A DNA stretch of 64,000 bases from Acinetobacter chinensis (GCF_002165375.2 NZ_CP032134.1:310001-374000); one strand, 5' to 3'; positions 43,385-52,784 are shown, counted from the stretch's first letter. Numbers and translations: made by a program. The notes: generated by a model from the letters alone, not told the origin.

Positions 43385-44683
43385 ATGAAAATGAAACTGC
43401 CTTTGCCTAAACCACCGGTCAGGCAACCGATAAAAAAACAGAATATTGAACAGTTGAATAAAAAACTTGCACAGTTATCCGCTCTGTTCCGTCAGGCAAC
43501 AGCGCAGAAAGACTATGAAGCCGCACGGAAACACGTGGCTGAAGTACTGAAATATGTACCTGACCATGTCGTTGCAATGATGGATCTGGCATTTACCGAA
43601 CTGCGTCTTGAACGCTATGAAGATGCTTACCGACATTATCTGAAGGCGATCAGTCTGAGTAAAGCCAGGGTGGATACCAATATTTACGATGGATTGACCG
43701 AAGTCTGTTATCAGCTGGATAAACCGGATGAAGTTCAGAAGTATGGTGCGCTTGCATTACAGAGCAAAAAAAACCAGGTCAATGAACAGTCCACGCTGAA
43801 TATTCCTGCTGAAAGACCTGTGTTTAATCCTGCCCGTCCGCAGGAAAATATTATAGCCTTTTCACTGTTTGGCAGTGATCCAAGATACTGTGAAACAGCA
43901 TGGCTGAACGTGATTCATGCCAGAGAGATTTACCCTGAATGGACATGCAGGATTTATCTGGATGACAGTGTGCCTGATGCTGTTCAGCACAGACTGAAAA
44001 ATGCAGGTGCGCAGACTGTTATGGTGAATGAGCAGCAAAAACAGCTGTCCGGGCTGTTCTGGAGATTCCTGGTCATGGATGATCCTGATGTCCGGTTTTT
44101 TATGATCCGTGATGCAGACTCACTGATTTCCTGTAGAGAAAAAGCAGCGGTTCAGGCATGGTTGGACAGCAGCAGATGGTTTCATAGCATGCGGGACTTT
44201 TATTCACATACCGAGTTGGTTCTTGCGGGGATGTGGGGCGGCTGTCATGGTGTTTTTCACGGAATTGAAACCATGATTCAGCAGTATATGCAGACGGGTA
44301 ATTATCTGACCAGCAGGGTGGTGGATCAGCATTTTCTGCGCTATATGATCTGGCCTGCACTGAAACAGAGCCTGATCAGTCACGACAGTCAGGGCTTTGA
44401 CCCTGATGCAGTTCCTTTTCCTGAAGCTGTTCAGCAGACTGATTATGAGCAGGCAGAGACGTTTCATGTGGGCAGTAATATGGGGGCACCCGTCATGATT
44501 GTTAAAGTTGAAGATGCAGCAGCAGAGACCGTTCGCTGGGTGCTGCTGGATCAGGAAAATCAGGAAGTCTGCAGTTATGAAGCTGCAGTACAGGACTCTC
44601 GTGAAATTATGGTGAACCTGCCTCGGATTTATACGGACAATATTCAGAAGAAAATATGGAGAATAGAACTCTATTCTGTATAA
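43385..44683 (+). CDS. TPR protein with glycosyltransferase-like domain
   Basis: The product is 432 residues. Residues 25-125 form TPR-type helical pairs (QKDYEAARKHVAEVLKYVPD, LERYEDAYRHYLKAIS). After a linker, a Rossmann/GT-A-like domain starts NIIAFSLFGSDPRYCETAW and includes an Asp-rich RDADS motif (242-246). The blocks SRWFHSMRDFYSHTELVLAG and MWGGCHGV follow, a conserved set in poorly described sugar transferase-like proteins. RDADS may play the DxD metal/nucleotide-sugar role. The C-terminal 60 residues look beta-rich. The activity is inferred; no polysaccharide cluster surrounds it. Confidence 0.7.
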   Translation: MKMKLPLPKPPVRQPIKKQNIEQLNKKLAQLSALFRQATAQKDYEAARKHVAEVLKYVPDHVVAMMDLAFTELRLERYEDAYRHYLKAISLSKARVDTNIYDGLTEVCYQLDKPDEVQKYGALALQSKKNQVNEQSTLNIPAERPVFNPARPQENIIAFSLFGSDPRYCETAWLNVIHAREIYPEWTCRIYLDDSVPDAVQHRLKNAGAQTVMVNEQQKQLSGLFWRFLVMDDPDVRFFMIRDADSLISCREKAAVQAWLDSSRWFHSMRDFYSHTELVLAGMWGGCHGVFHGIETMIQQYMQTGNYLTSRVVDQHFLRYMIWPALKQSLISHDSQGFDPDAVPFPEAVQQTDYEQAETFHVGSNMGAPVMIVKVEDAAAETVRWVLLDQENQEVCSYEAAVQDSREIMVNLPRIYTDNIQKKIWRIELYSV

Positions 44684-44764
44684 ATCTGGATTGATTAGTT
44701 GTACTTGCCCAATTAAACTACAGGCAGTCAAAAGATATAAAAACGCGTTACCTGGAGAATATGC

Positions 44765-45088
44765 ATGTCAGCTCAGTTTGATCATGTTTCTGTTGTGAAA
44801 AAATCAAACGTCTACTTTGGTGGCTTGTGTATCAGCCATACGGTTCAGTTTGAAGACGGTACTAAAAAAACCCTGGGGGTTATTCTTCCAACCGAGCAGG
44901 CATTGACGTTTGAAACGCATGTTCCTGAACGTATGGAAATTATTTCTGGTGAATGCCGGGTTAAAATTGCTGACAGCGAAGAAAGCGAACTGTTCCGTGC
45001 CGGACAGTCGTTCTATGTTCCTGGTAACAGCCGTTTTAAAATTGAGACGGATGAAGTGCTGGATTATGTCTGCCATCTGGAAGGCTGA
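44765..45088 (+). CDS. ppnP: Pyrimidine/purine nucleoside phosphorylase PpnP
   Basis: This is a small cupin of 107 residues with GGAG 8 bases before the ATG. It shows the PpnP (YaiE, DUF1255) pattern: NVYFGGLCISHTVQFEDGTKKT, GVILPTE, ETHVPERMEIISGECRVKI and GQSFYVPGNSRFKIE. PpnP splits several nucleosides with phosphate to base and ribose-1-phosphate. The N-terminus is slightly longer than in E. coli. A terminator hairpin follows. Confidence 0.93.
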   Translation: MSAQFDHVSVVKKSNVYFGGLCISHTVQFEDGTKKTLGVILPTEQALTFETHVPERMEIISGECRVKIADSEESELFRAGQSFYVPGNSRFKIETDEVLDYVCHLEG

Positions 45089-45147
45089 TCTTTCATTTTA
45101 TTGAACAGGGAATTTTTAACCTGAATCGGTTAAACTGTTCATTCACA

Positions 45148-45186
45148 GAAATCCTGTAAAGTCAGCTTTGCAGGATTTTTCTTTTG
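45148..45186 (+). terminator. Terminator after ppnP
   Basis: AATCCTG/CAGGATT with an inner AAAG/CTTT pairing, followed by a T run, about 60 bases after the stop and before the rlmB leader. Confidence 0.8.
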
Positions 45187-45219
45187 AATTCTGAATAAAA
45201 GTTGAATTAGAGGTTGTTC

Positions 45220-45969
45220 ATGGCTAAACCTGAATATTATTATGGCGTTCATTCAGTGGAGTCATTACTTGAGCTTGAGCCTGAGCGGGTTCTGACTTTA
45301 TTTGCTCTGAAAGGGCGGGATGATCAGCGCTTACAGAAAATTCTGGAGCTTGCTGAACCGTTTGGTATCAGTGTTCAGAAAGCCAGTCGTGACAGCCTGG
45401 AAAAACTGGCAGGTCAGCCATTTCATCAGGGTGTTGTTGCTGCGGTGCGTCCACATCCAGTGCTGAATGAAAAAGATCTTGATCAGCTGCTTGAAAATAA
45501 TCCGCAGGCGCTTTTACTTGCGCTGGATCATGTGACTGACCCGCATAACCTGGGAGCATGTATCCGAACAGCAGCAGCAATGGGTGTGGAAGCCGTGATC
45601 GTACCTCGTGACCGTTCTGCCAGCCTGACGCCGACAGCGCGTAAAGTTGCAGCTGGTGGTGCTGAAAAGGTTAAATTTATTCAGGTGACCAATTTGGCGA
45701 GAACCCTGGGAAATATTAAAGACGAATTCAATGTGCGTGTTGTTGGCACCATGCTGGATGAAAATGCGTTGCCTGTTCAGCAGTTCGACTTTACAGGGAC
45801 AGCGGTGTGTGTAGTGATGGGTGCTGAAGATACAGGTTTGCGTCCGATTACTCAGTCTCAGTGTGATCAGACCGTTTATATTCCAATGGCAGGGAATTTA
45901 CAGAGTCTGAATGTCAGTGTGGCAACGGGTATGGCGCTGTATGAAGCCTGCCGTCAGCGTAATCACTGA
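45220..45969 (+). CDS. rlmB: 23S rRNA Gm2251 2'-O-methyltransferase RlmB
   Basis: This SpoU-family enzyme has 249 residues from the ATG at 45220 (AGAGG 6 bases upstream; a TTG two codons earlier is not needed). The N-terminal substrate domain (YYYGVHSVESLLELEPERV) is followed by the three SpoU motifs: ALDHVTDPHNLGACIRTA, VMGAEDTGLRP and IPMAGNLQSLNVSVATGMAL. It forms a trefoil-knot dimer and methylates G2251 in the P-loop of 23S rRNA. It is not next to rnr here. Confidence 0.93.
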   Translation: MAKPEYYYGVHSVESLLELEPERVLTLFALKGRDDQRLQKILELAEPFGISVQKASRDSLEKLAGQPFHQGVVAAVRPHPVLNEKDLDQLLENNPQALLLALDHVTDPHNLGACIRTAAAMGVEAVIVPRDRSASLTPTARKVAAGGAEKVKFIQVTNLARTLGNIKDEFNVRVVGTMLDENALPVQQFDFTGTAVCVVMGAEDTGLRPITQSQCDQTVYIPMAGNLQSLNVSVATGMALYEACRQRNH

Positions 45970-46003
45970 GTCAGTTTATTATTTAAATTAAAGTAGCAGG
46001 AAC

Positions 46004-46918
46004 ATGTCTCCCAGAACACAAGGTTATGCCCTCGTTGTAGTTACGATGTGCATCTGGGGAGGGTTTACGATTACCTCCCGTCTGAATGCTCAGTGGCACA
46101 TCAGCGCATGGGATATTACCGCACTCCGATTTGCACTGGCATTCTGTATTCTGATGCCGGTTTTGATATGGAAAAAAGATACCGCCTTTCTTTGGAAAAA
46201 AGAGCCATTTATTCTGGCAATGGTCGGAGGAGTGGGGTATTGCCTGACTTCCTACAGTGCTTTTCATTTTGTCCCTGCTGCACATGCCGCGATTTTCCTG
46301 AACGGCTGTATCCCTCTGTGTACAGCACTGGCGGGTTTTTTTCTGTTCAGGGAGCCTTTTGATAAGCATACCTGGGTGAGCCTGGTCATTATGCTGTCCG
46401 CCATTTCAGCCATGTGTTTTCTGATGTATGAGGAAACAGGTGTGGCCTTTGGTTTTGGTGATCTGCTGTTTTTTATCAGTGCGATCTGGTGGGGTGTATT
46501 TACTGTGTTACTCAGGCAGTGGAAGCTTTCCGCATGGCATTCCATGGCGGGTGTAGCGATCTGGTCAGCGCTTGTTTATATTCCAGTTTATCTTTTATTT
46601 TTACCTAAAAATCTGATGCAGCCAGAACCCATGCATTTGCTTGTTCAGGGGATTTTTCATGGCATTTTTGTGGTGATTATCGCCACACTGACTTATGTGG
46701 AAGCTATTAAACGGTTGGGGGCGTTTAAAACAGGGAGTATCGTGACCCTGGCGCCTTTTATTGCCGCAGTACTGGCTGTTCCATTATTGAATGAGCCTTT
46801 GAGTATAGCGATTATCTGTGGCTTGCTGGGTATGGGGGTTGGTGCATTGCAGCCGTGGCGATGGTTTGGACGTAAAGACAGTCTTCAGGTGAGACTGGAT
46901 CAGCAGAAAAAAAACTGA
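46004..46918 (+). CDS. EamA/DMT-family transporter
   Basis: This is an inner-membrane carrier of 304 residues with ten hydrophobic helices in two EamA repeats. The first begins MCIWGGFTITSRLNAQWHIS and the second begins GDLLFFISAIWWGVFTVLLR. The motif MFLNEP-like block (PLLNEPLSIAIICGLLGMGVG) closes the second repeat. The substrate is unknown; relatives export amino acids or metabolites. AGGA lies just ahead of the ATG. Its stop is one base from the stop of convergent coaE, with no terminator between. Confidence 0.88.
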   Translation: MSPRTQGYALVVVTMCIWGGFTITSRLNAQWHISAWDITALRFALAFCILMPVLIWKKDTAFLWKKEPFILAMVGGVGYCLTSYSAFHFVPAAHAAIFLNGCIPLCTALAGFFLFREPFDKHTWVSLVIMLSAISAMCFLMYEETGVAFGFGDLLFFISAIWWGVFTVLLRQWKLSAWHSMAGVAIWSALVYIPVYLLFLPKNLMQPEPMHLLVQGIFHGIFVVIIATLTYVEAIKRLGAFKTGSIVTLAPFIAAVLAVPLLNEPLSIAIICGLLGMGVGALQPWRWFGRKDSLQVRLDQQKKN

Positions 46919-46919
46919 T

Positions 46920-47519
46920 TCAGACTTCACTTCTTGCAAGATACTGAAGATGCAGTTTTTTAAGCTGGTTGTGCAGATGATCGATATGACCATCGTTGAG
47001 AATAATATCCTGAGCCAGAGCCTGCTTCTGTAAGCGTGGCATCTGCGCAGCAATGATTTTTTTGATCTGTTCAGCATTCTGTCTGTCACGTGACGAAGCG
47101 CGTTCAATCTGAAGCTCTTCTGTTGCATCAATCAGTAGATTGTGATGGGTGAGTTCGTGCTGACTGGTTTCAAACAGCAGGGGCGACACCAGGACAGCAT
47201 ATGGACTGGTTGCAGACGCCAGCTGTTGAATGATTGCAGTACGGATGGCAGGATGAGTAATGGCTTCAAGCTGTTTGCGGGCTGAAGGTTCTTTGAAAAT
47301 ATATTCTCTTAAGGCTCTGCGGTTCAGCTCACCATCTTCCTGTATGACCCAGTTGCCAAATATCTGCTGAATCTGTTCCAAAGCTGGTTGTCCTTTTTCA
47401 ACAACTTCTCTTGCGACAATATCAGCATCCACGACCTGAATGCCCTGTGATTCAAACCATTGACTGGCAGCTGATTTTCCACTGCCTATACCGCCTGTTA
47501 AACCCAGAATAAAAGTCAT
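46920..47519 (-). CDS. coaE: Dephospho-CoA kinase
   Basis: This is the last enzyme of coenzyme A synthesis, 199 residues, phosphorylating the 3' hydroxyl of dephospho-CoA. The P-loop GLTGGIGSGKS is at 6-16. It also shows VVDADIVAREVVEKG, ITHPAIRTAI and the lid region ERASSRDRQN. It lies directly downstream of pilD, as in Pseudomonas and Acinetobacter pil clusters. Confidence 0.96.
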   Translation of the reverse strand: MTFILGLTGGIGSGKSAASQWFESQGIQVVDADIVAREVVEKGQPALEQIQQIFGNWVIQEDGELNRRALREYIFKEPSARKQLEAITHPAIRTAIIQQLASATSPYAVLVSPLLFETSQHELTHHNLLIDATEELQIERASSRDRQNAEQIKKIIAAQMPRLQKQALAQDIILNDGHIDHLHNQLKKLHLQYLARSEV

Positions 47520-47533
47520 TCAGTTGTCCGTTA

Positions 47534-48394
47534 TTACTGCCCAAGATAAATTTTCATGATCTGTTCACCCCATAAAAAGGCAATCCAGCCAGCAATGGCA
47601 ATATAAGGACCAAAAGCAAAGGGCTGATTTTCTTTGCGGATTTTCAGTAAAATAATACCAATTACCGCGCCGACCATGGATGAAAGTAACACAATCAAAG
47701 GCAGGAGCAAAGGACCCATCCATGCACCCAATGCAGCCAGCAGTTTAAAGTCACCATACCCCATGCCTTCTTTGCCGGTCACGACTTTAAACAGATAATA
47801 GACGACCCAGAGGCAAAGGAAGCCAATCACATATCCCCATATGGATGAAGCAGGGGATGTGAATACTGAATAGCTGTTTACTGCAAGGCCAATCGCTGCA
47901 AGTGGCAGGGTATAACGGTCAGGCAGTAACTGTGTGTCAAAATCTATGAAAGTTAATGCAATTAATACCCAGGTCAGTAGCAGCCCTGCAAGCATCTGAA
48001 TGGATGGACCAAATACTGCAACGACAGTCAGTGAACAGGCAGTAGTCAGCAGTTCAATAAAAGGATAGCGGATACTGATTGGATTGGAGCAGTTACCACA
48101 CTTGCCACGTAATGCCAGCCAGCTGACAACAGGAATATTCTGATACCAGCGGATTTCTGACTGACACTTTGGGCAGGTCGATGCGGGTTTACTCAGCGTT
48201 ATTGGAGTTTCATGTTCTGGTGGGTGATCTGGATGCAGGTACAGCTGACATTCCTGTCGCCATTCCTGTTCCATCATTTTCGGGGTGCGATAAATAACGA
48301 CATTCAGAAAACTGCCGATACATAAACTGAAAATCCCAACTGCCAGATAAAGTGCAGTTGGGGTTGTACTTAAATAAGAGATAATTTCCTGCAT
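47534..48394 (-). CDS. pilD: Type IV prepilin peptidase/N-methyltransferase PilD
   Basis: This is a polytopic inner-membrane enzyme of 286 residues that cleaves prepilin leaders and N-methylates the new end. A cytoplasmic zinc loop has two CxxC pairs (CPKCQSEIRWYQNIP and CGNCSNPISIRYPF). The aspartic protease residues are in DFDTQLLPD and GYGDFKLLAALG. About eight helices are visible. Its ATG overlaps the pilC stop by one base (TAATG). It should also process type II secretion pseudopilins. Confidence 0.96.
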   Translation of the reverse strand: MQEIISYLSTTPTALYLAVGIFSLCIGSFLNVVIYRTPKMMEQEWRQECQLYLHPDHPPEHETPITLSKPASTCPKCQSEIRWYQNIPVVSWLALRGKCGNCSNPISIRYPFIELLTTACSLTVVAVFGPSIQMLAGLLLTWVLIALTFIDFDTQLLPDRYTLPLAAIGLAVNSYSVFTSPASSIWGYVIGFLCLWVVYYLFKVVTGKEGMGYGDFKLLAALGAWMGPLLLPLIVLLSSMVGAVIGIILLKIRKENQPFAFGPYIAIAGWIAFLWGEQIMKIYLGQ

Positions 48395-49620
48395 TAAACC
48401 ACGGAGCCCATCTGGAAGATTGGTAGATACATTGCGATAACCAGACCACCGACCAGTACCCCCAGTACAGCCATGATCAAAGGTTCCATCATAGAGGTCA
48501 ATCCATCCACGGCATTGTCCACTTCATTTTCATAGTGTGTAGCCACTTTATCCAGCATGGCATCCAGTGCACCGGATTCTTCGCCAATTGCAACCATCTG
48601 TACTGCCATGGATGGGAATTTATCCGTAACCCGCATGGCAAACTGGAGCTGTTGTCCTGTTGCGACATCATCCCTGATTTTCATGACGGCCTGTTCATAA
48701 ACCACGTTATTGGTTGCACCTGCTGTAGATTCAAGTGCTTCAATTAACGGTACACCAGCCGCGAAAGTGGTCGCAAGAGTACGACTGTAACGGGCAATAA
48801 TGGCTTTATATACCAGATCACCAAAAATAGGTGCTTTCAGTGCTGCTTTATCCAGGAAATCACGGAATTTTTTACTGCGCTTTTTGGCTTCCATGAACGC
48901 TGCGATGGCGGCACCAATGGCAATAATCAGAATGAACCAGTATTTCTGCATCCATTCAGACATGTTCACCACCATTTTGGTAAATGCCGGTAGGTCTGCA
49001 CCAAATGAAGTGAACAGTTCCTGGAAAACAGGCACGACTTTAACCATCAGAATAATTGTCACAATAATAGCGACCACAACTACACTGGCTGGATACTTCA
49101 TGGCCTTTTTAATTTTCTGTTTAAGCAGTTCACTTTTTTCTTTATAGATTGCTACACGATCCAGCATGGTTTCAAGGGCACCGGACTGTTCTCCTGACTC
49201 GACCAGTGAACAGAACAGGTTGTCAAAATACTGTGGATATTTTTTCAGGGCACCTGCAAAAGTATTACCGCCTTCGACTTCACCTTTAATGCCAAGAACA
49301 ACTTCACGCATGGCAGGGTTTTCAAGACCTTCTGCAACAATTTCAAAACTTTGTACCAAAGGTACACCGGCTTTCATCATGGTTGCAAGCTGACGGGTGA
49401 AGATCGTGATATCAAGCGTGGATACTTTCTTCTTCATCAGCCCTTCGAGAATATTCTTTTTCTTTTCCCGAATGGTTTTGATGGTGATCCCTTGTTTGCG
49501 CAGCGTCACTTTGGCTAAAGCCATGTTTCGTGCCGGCATTTCCCCTTTAATCTTAGCCCCTTTACGATCAACCCCTTCGTAGATGAAGTTTGGCATCATC
49601 TGTGCTTTTTTGACAGCCAT
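48394..49620 (-). CDS. pilC: Type IV pilus inner-membrane platform protein PilC
   Basis: This is a 408-residue GspF-family platform. Two cytoplasmic helical repeats start with FTRQLATMMKAGVPLVQSFEI (about 78) and YSRTLATTFAAGVPLIEALES (about 280). Three membrane segments are visible (PASVVVVAIIVTIILMVKVV; WFILIIAIGAAIAAF; MAVLGVLVGGLVIAMYLPIF at the end). AAGGAT precedes the ATG. It couples PilB and PilT ATPases to pilin assembly or removal. Confidence 0.97.
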   Translation of the reverse strand: MAVKKAQMMPNFIYEGVDRKGAKIKGEMPARNMALAKVTLRKQGITIKTIREKKKNILEGLMKKKVSTLDITIFTRQLATMMKAGVPLVQSFEIVAEGLENPAMREVVLGIKGEVEGGNTFAGALKKYPQYFDNLFCSLVESGEQSGALETMLDRVAIYKEKSELLKQKIKKAMKYPASVVVVAIIVTIILMVKVVPVFQELFTSFGADLPAFTKMVVNMSEWMQKYWFILIIAIGAAIAAFMEAKKRSKKFRDFLDKAALKAPIFGDLVYKAIIARYSRTLATTFAAGVPLIEALESTAGATNNVVYEQAVMKIRDDVATGQQLQFAMRVTDKFPSMAVQMVAIGEESGALDAMLDKVATHYENEVDNAVDGLTSMMEPLIMAVLGVLVGGLVIAMYLPIFQMGSVV

Positions 49621-49648
49621 GCAATTATCCTTATTTTAAATTTTCAAT

Positions 49649-51361
49649 CTATTCACTCGTCACACGATTTACTTCCTGAAGCGAAGTAACCCCCTGCATG
49701 ACTTTCACTAATCCAGAGCGGCGAAGATTATTAAACCCCGATTTTTCAGATGCTTCTGCAATTTTAATCGCATTACCATCTTCCATAATAATCTTTGAAA
49801 TTTCTGGTGTAACTTTCATAACTTCATAAATACCGACACGACCCTTATAACCTTCACGGCATTCTGAACAGCCGACTGGCTGAAAAACCTGGAACTCTGG
49901 ATTGTTGAGGTCTTCTTCTGTGAAACCCAGTTCCAGTAAGCTGTTACGTGGAACATCAACAGGCTCTTTACAGTGTGAACATAACCGGCGGGCCAGACGC
50001 TGAGCAATCACCAGGTTGACAGAGGTTGCAATGTTGAAGGATGGAACCCCCATATTCCGCAAACGGGTCAATGTTTCAGGTGCGCTGTTGGTGTGCAGCG
50101 TGGAAAGAACCATGTGTCCTGTCTGTGCGGCTTTGACTGCAATTTCAGCTGTTTCAAGATCCCGGATCTCACCGACCATAACAATGTCAGGATCCTGACG
50201 TAGGAATGATTTAAGTGCGACGGCGAAGGTCAGACCAACTTTAGGGTTGACGTTCACCTGGTTAACCCCTTCAAGGTTAATTTCGACAGGGTCTTCGGCT
50301 GTGGAGATATTGGTGTCTTCCTGGTTCAGAATATTCAGACCGGTATAAAGAGAAACCGTTTTACCTGAACCGGTTGGACCTGTGATCAGTAACATTCCCT
50401 GAGGTTTTTCCAAAGCTTCCATGAACAGGGCTTTCTGTTCAGGTTCATAACCTAAAGCATCAATGCCCAGCATGGCACTGGATGGGTCCAGGATACGCAG
50501 AACTAGTTTCTCACCAAACAGTGTCGGTAATGAGTTGACACGGAAGTCGATGGCTTTGGTTTTGGACAGTTTCAGTTTGATACGGCCATCCTGAGGAATC
50601 CGTTTTTCAGAAATATCCATCTGTGACATGACTTTCAGTCGGGAGGCAAGACGGTTTGACAACTGTAAGGGGGGGGTCGCAATCTGGCGCAGTACACCAT
50701 CTACCCGGTAGCGGACACGATAGGTTTTTTCATAGGGTTCAAAATGTAAATCCGAAGCCCCCATACGTATGGCGTCAATCAGTAATTTATTGATATATTT
50801 GACGATTGGGGCTTCATCTGCCTGTGGTTCATCATCGGTATCTGTAGTCTGAGGGGAGGTGCCCTCATCAAGATCCAGGTCAATATCATCATCTGAAAAA
50901 TCAAAAGTACTTTCTTCAGCGAAATTCTGTTCAATAATTTTTTCGAGTTTATCGTGTTCAACAATAATCGCTTCGATATTCATTTTACTGTTGAAGCGGA
51001 TCGCATCCATGGCATCCATGTTGGTTGGATTGCTGGTTGCAACGTACAGGATGTGACCGCGTTTAAAAACAGGCAGAATACGGTGGCGTGTGATCAGCTT
51101 ATCGTCTATGCCTTCACGGATAATCTGAGCTGTATCATAGGCAGCAAGATCAAAAATGGGTTCTGCGAACTCTTCTGAAATTTTTTCAGCAACAGTTTTG
51201 GGAGAAAGGCTGAGCTGTTCAATCAGATAGGGAACAATATCCTGTTTGGCTTTTTTTGCTCCTGCAACAGCCTGCTGCATTTTTTCGGCAGAAACTGTTC
51301 CTTCATCGACGAGGCGACGAATAAATCCTGTGAATTTAGGTGAACCCTGTAATACTGACAT
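49649..51361 (-). CDS. pilB: Type IV pilus extension ATPase PilB
   Basis: This is a 570-residue hexameric ATPase powering pilus extension. The N-terminal MshEN/GspE_N domain (PYLIEQLSLSPKTVAEKISEEF) is followed by an acidic linker rich in Asp. The motor has Walker A GPTGSGKT, an Asp box (STAEDPVEINLEGVNQ), Walker B (RQDPDIVMVGEIRDLETAE) and a His box (TGHMVLSTLHTNSA). A four-Cys zinc site lies near 455-500 (CSHC and CSECREGYKGRVG). An eight-base G run at 50669-50676 (C on the coding strand) lies in the gene. Lead gene of pilBCD. Confidence 0.97.
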   Translation of the reverse strand: MSVLQGSPKFTGFIRRLVDEGTVSAEKMQQAVAGAKKAKQDIVPYLIEQLSLSPKTVAEKISEEFAEPIFDLAAYDTAQIIREGIDDKLITRHRILPVFKRGHILYVATSNPTNMDAMDAIRFNSKMNIEAIIVEHDKLEKIIEQNFAEESTFDFSDDDIDLDLDEGTSPQTTDTDDEPQADEAPIVKYINKLLIDAIRMGASDLHFEPYEKTYRVRYRVDGVLRQIATPPLQLSNRLASRLKVMSQMDISEKRIPQDGRIKLKLSKTKAIDFRVNSLPTLFGEKLVLRILDPSSAMLGIDALGYEPEQKALFMEALEKPQGMLLITGPTGSGKTVSLYTGLNILNQEDTNISTAEDPVEINLEGVNQVNVNPKVGLTFAVALKSFLRQDPDIVMVGEIRDLETAEIAVKAAQTGHMVLSTLHTNSAPETLTRLRNMGVPSFNIATSVNLVIAQRLARRLCSHCKEPVDVPRNSLLELGFTEEDLNNPEFQVFQPVGCSECREGYKGRVGIYEVMKVTPEISKIIMEDGNAIKIAEASEKSGFNNLRRSGLVKVMQGVTSLQEVNRVTSE

Positions 51362-51646
51362 TCCCCGGTATCCCTACTTAAATAAAAAATACTGTTTATA
51401 ATTGGTATGGCAAAATTATACTTTTGTTGCACAAAAATACCATATCTAAAAGTGATGCTACCACCTTAATCTGTCTGAAAAGCATGAACCAGTCGTAATT
51501 CAAGGCATATGTTTTTATTCATTGTTTCATTTCAAAGGTATCTTAATTCAGACAGTCTTGCAAAAGCTTCAATAAAAATGTCTTCATAATTATGATTTGC
51601 GTGTAGAATGTGCGCGTTTTGATGAATTTTCTTTACGGGTTACTTT
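51362..51646. other. Divergent promoter region between pilB and tpiA
   Basis: No gene is seen. It holds both promoters. I see no distinct repeat or palindrome. Confidence 0.4.
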
Positions 51647-52438
51647 ATGTCGGGATCGACTGTTACGCCTTGGGTTATTGGGAACTGGAAAATGAATCCA
51701 GTGCAGGCTGATGCCCAGCAACTGATTCAGGAATTTAAAGAATTACTGCAGAATAATGATATTTCGGAACAGGCTTGCCGTATAGGTGTTGCGCCTGTTT
51801 CCATTGCTTTAATGAATGTAAAAGCTGCTTTTGAAGATGCTGCATCTCCTGTTCATACTGTAGCACAGGATGTGTCCAGGATTGCAGGTACGGGTGCTTA
51901 TACCGGTGAAGTGAGTGCTGAACTGCTTAAAGACAGTCAGATTCAGCTGGTACTGGTTGGGCATTCTGAACGACGTGAATTTTTTGCAGACAGTCCTCAG
52001 ATTCTGTGCGAAAAAGTGAAAAATGCACTGAATGCAGGTCTGACTGTCGTATATTGTATTGGTGAAAGCCTTGAACAGCGTGACGCTGGGCAGGCGGAAC
52101 AGGTGGTATTGCAGCAGATCTGCGATATTGCACCAGTGGTTGAAGCTGAACAGTGGAAGCAGATCATTGTTGCGTATGAGCCTATATGGGCAATCGGGAC
52201 TGGGAAAACTGCTTCACCGGAAGATGCTCAGTCTATGCATGCAGCGATCCGTGAGGGGCTGAAGCAACTGACGCCTTATGGTCAGCAGATGGCAATTTTA
52301 TATGGTGGCAGTGTCAAACCGGAAAATGCGGTTGAGCTGGCTGCCTGTCCAGATATTAATGGTGCTCTGGTTGGTGGAGCATCCCTGAATGCGGGGTCTT
52401 TTTATAAAATAGCCCAGGCATTTGCAGAAACAGAATAA
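51647..52438 (+). CDS. tpiA: Triosephosphate isomerase
   Basis: This glycolytic TIM barrel has 263 residues and interconverts dihydroxyacetone phosphate and glyceraldehyde 3-phosphate. Catalytic parts seen are Asn/Lys in GNWKMN, His in LVGHSERREFF, and Glu in VAYEPIWAIGTGKTA, whose phosphate loop (loop 6) follows. The C-terminal GGSVKPENA binds phosphate. It is followed 13 bases later by secG, as in many gammaproteobacteria. Confidence 0.97.
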   Translation: MSGSTVTPWVIGNWKMNPVQADAQQLIQEFKELLQNNDISEQACRIGVAPVSIALMNVKAAFEDAASPVHTVAQDVSRIAGTGAYTGEVSAELLKDSQIQLVLVGHSERREFFADSPQILCEKVKNALNAGLTVVYCIGESLEQRDAGQAEQVVLQQICDIAPVVEAEQWKQIIVAYEPIWAIGTGKTASPEDAQSMHAAIREGLKQLTPYGQQMAILYGGSVKPENAVELAACPDINGALVGGASLNAGSFYKIAQAFAETE

Positions 52439-52451
52439 TCAGGAGTTCAGC

Positions 52452-52784
52452 ATGCATACCTTTGTGCTGGTGGTACATATTATTTTAGCCGTATTGATGG
52501 TTGCACTGATTCTGGTGCAGCATGGTAAAGGTGCTGATGCAGGTGCATCTTTCGGTGGCGGCGGTGCCGCAACTGTTTTTGGTGCATCAGGTTCAGGCAG
52601 CTTTATGACACGCCTGACCGCAATTCTGACTGCACTGTTTTTTGTGACCAGTCTGACACTGGCGGTTTATGCAAAAAAACAGACCACTGATGCTTACAGT
52701 CTGAAATCAGTTCCAACAACAACTGCACCTGCACAGGGTGGGTTGCCTGGAACTTCGCCAACTGGAACGAAAACTGGCGAATAA
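52452..52784 (+). CDS. secG: Preprotein translocase subunit SecG
   Basis: This 110-residue inner-membrane protein starts at the ATG at 52452 with AGGAG 6 bases upstream; the frame is open farther left into tpiA but without a good start. Two helices (VLVVHIILAVLMVALILV and MTRLTAILTALFFVTSLTLAV) enclose the conserved GKGADAGASFGGGGAATVFG loop. The tail is Pro/Thr-rich. SecG helps SecYE-SecA export. A tRNA-Leu gene follows, a conserved arrangement. Confidence 0.96.
   Translation: MHTFVLVVHIILAVLMVALILVQHGKGADAGASFGGGGAATVFGASGSGSFMTRLTAILTALFFVTSLTLAVYAKKQTTDAYSLKSVPTTTAPAQGGLPGTSPTGTKTGE

Noticed and set aside
49397..49582. Plus-strand frames opposite pilC, pilB and the mnh genes
   Set aside because: They overlap conserved genes on the opposite strand and lack start signals.
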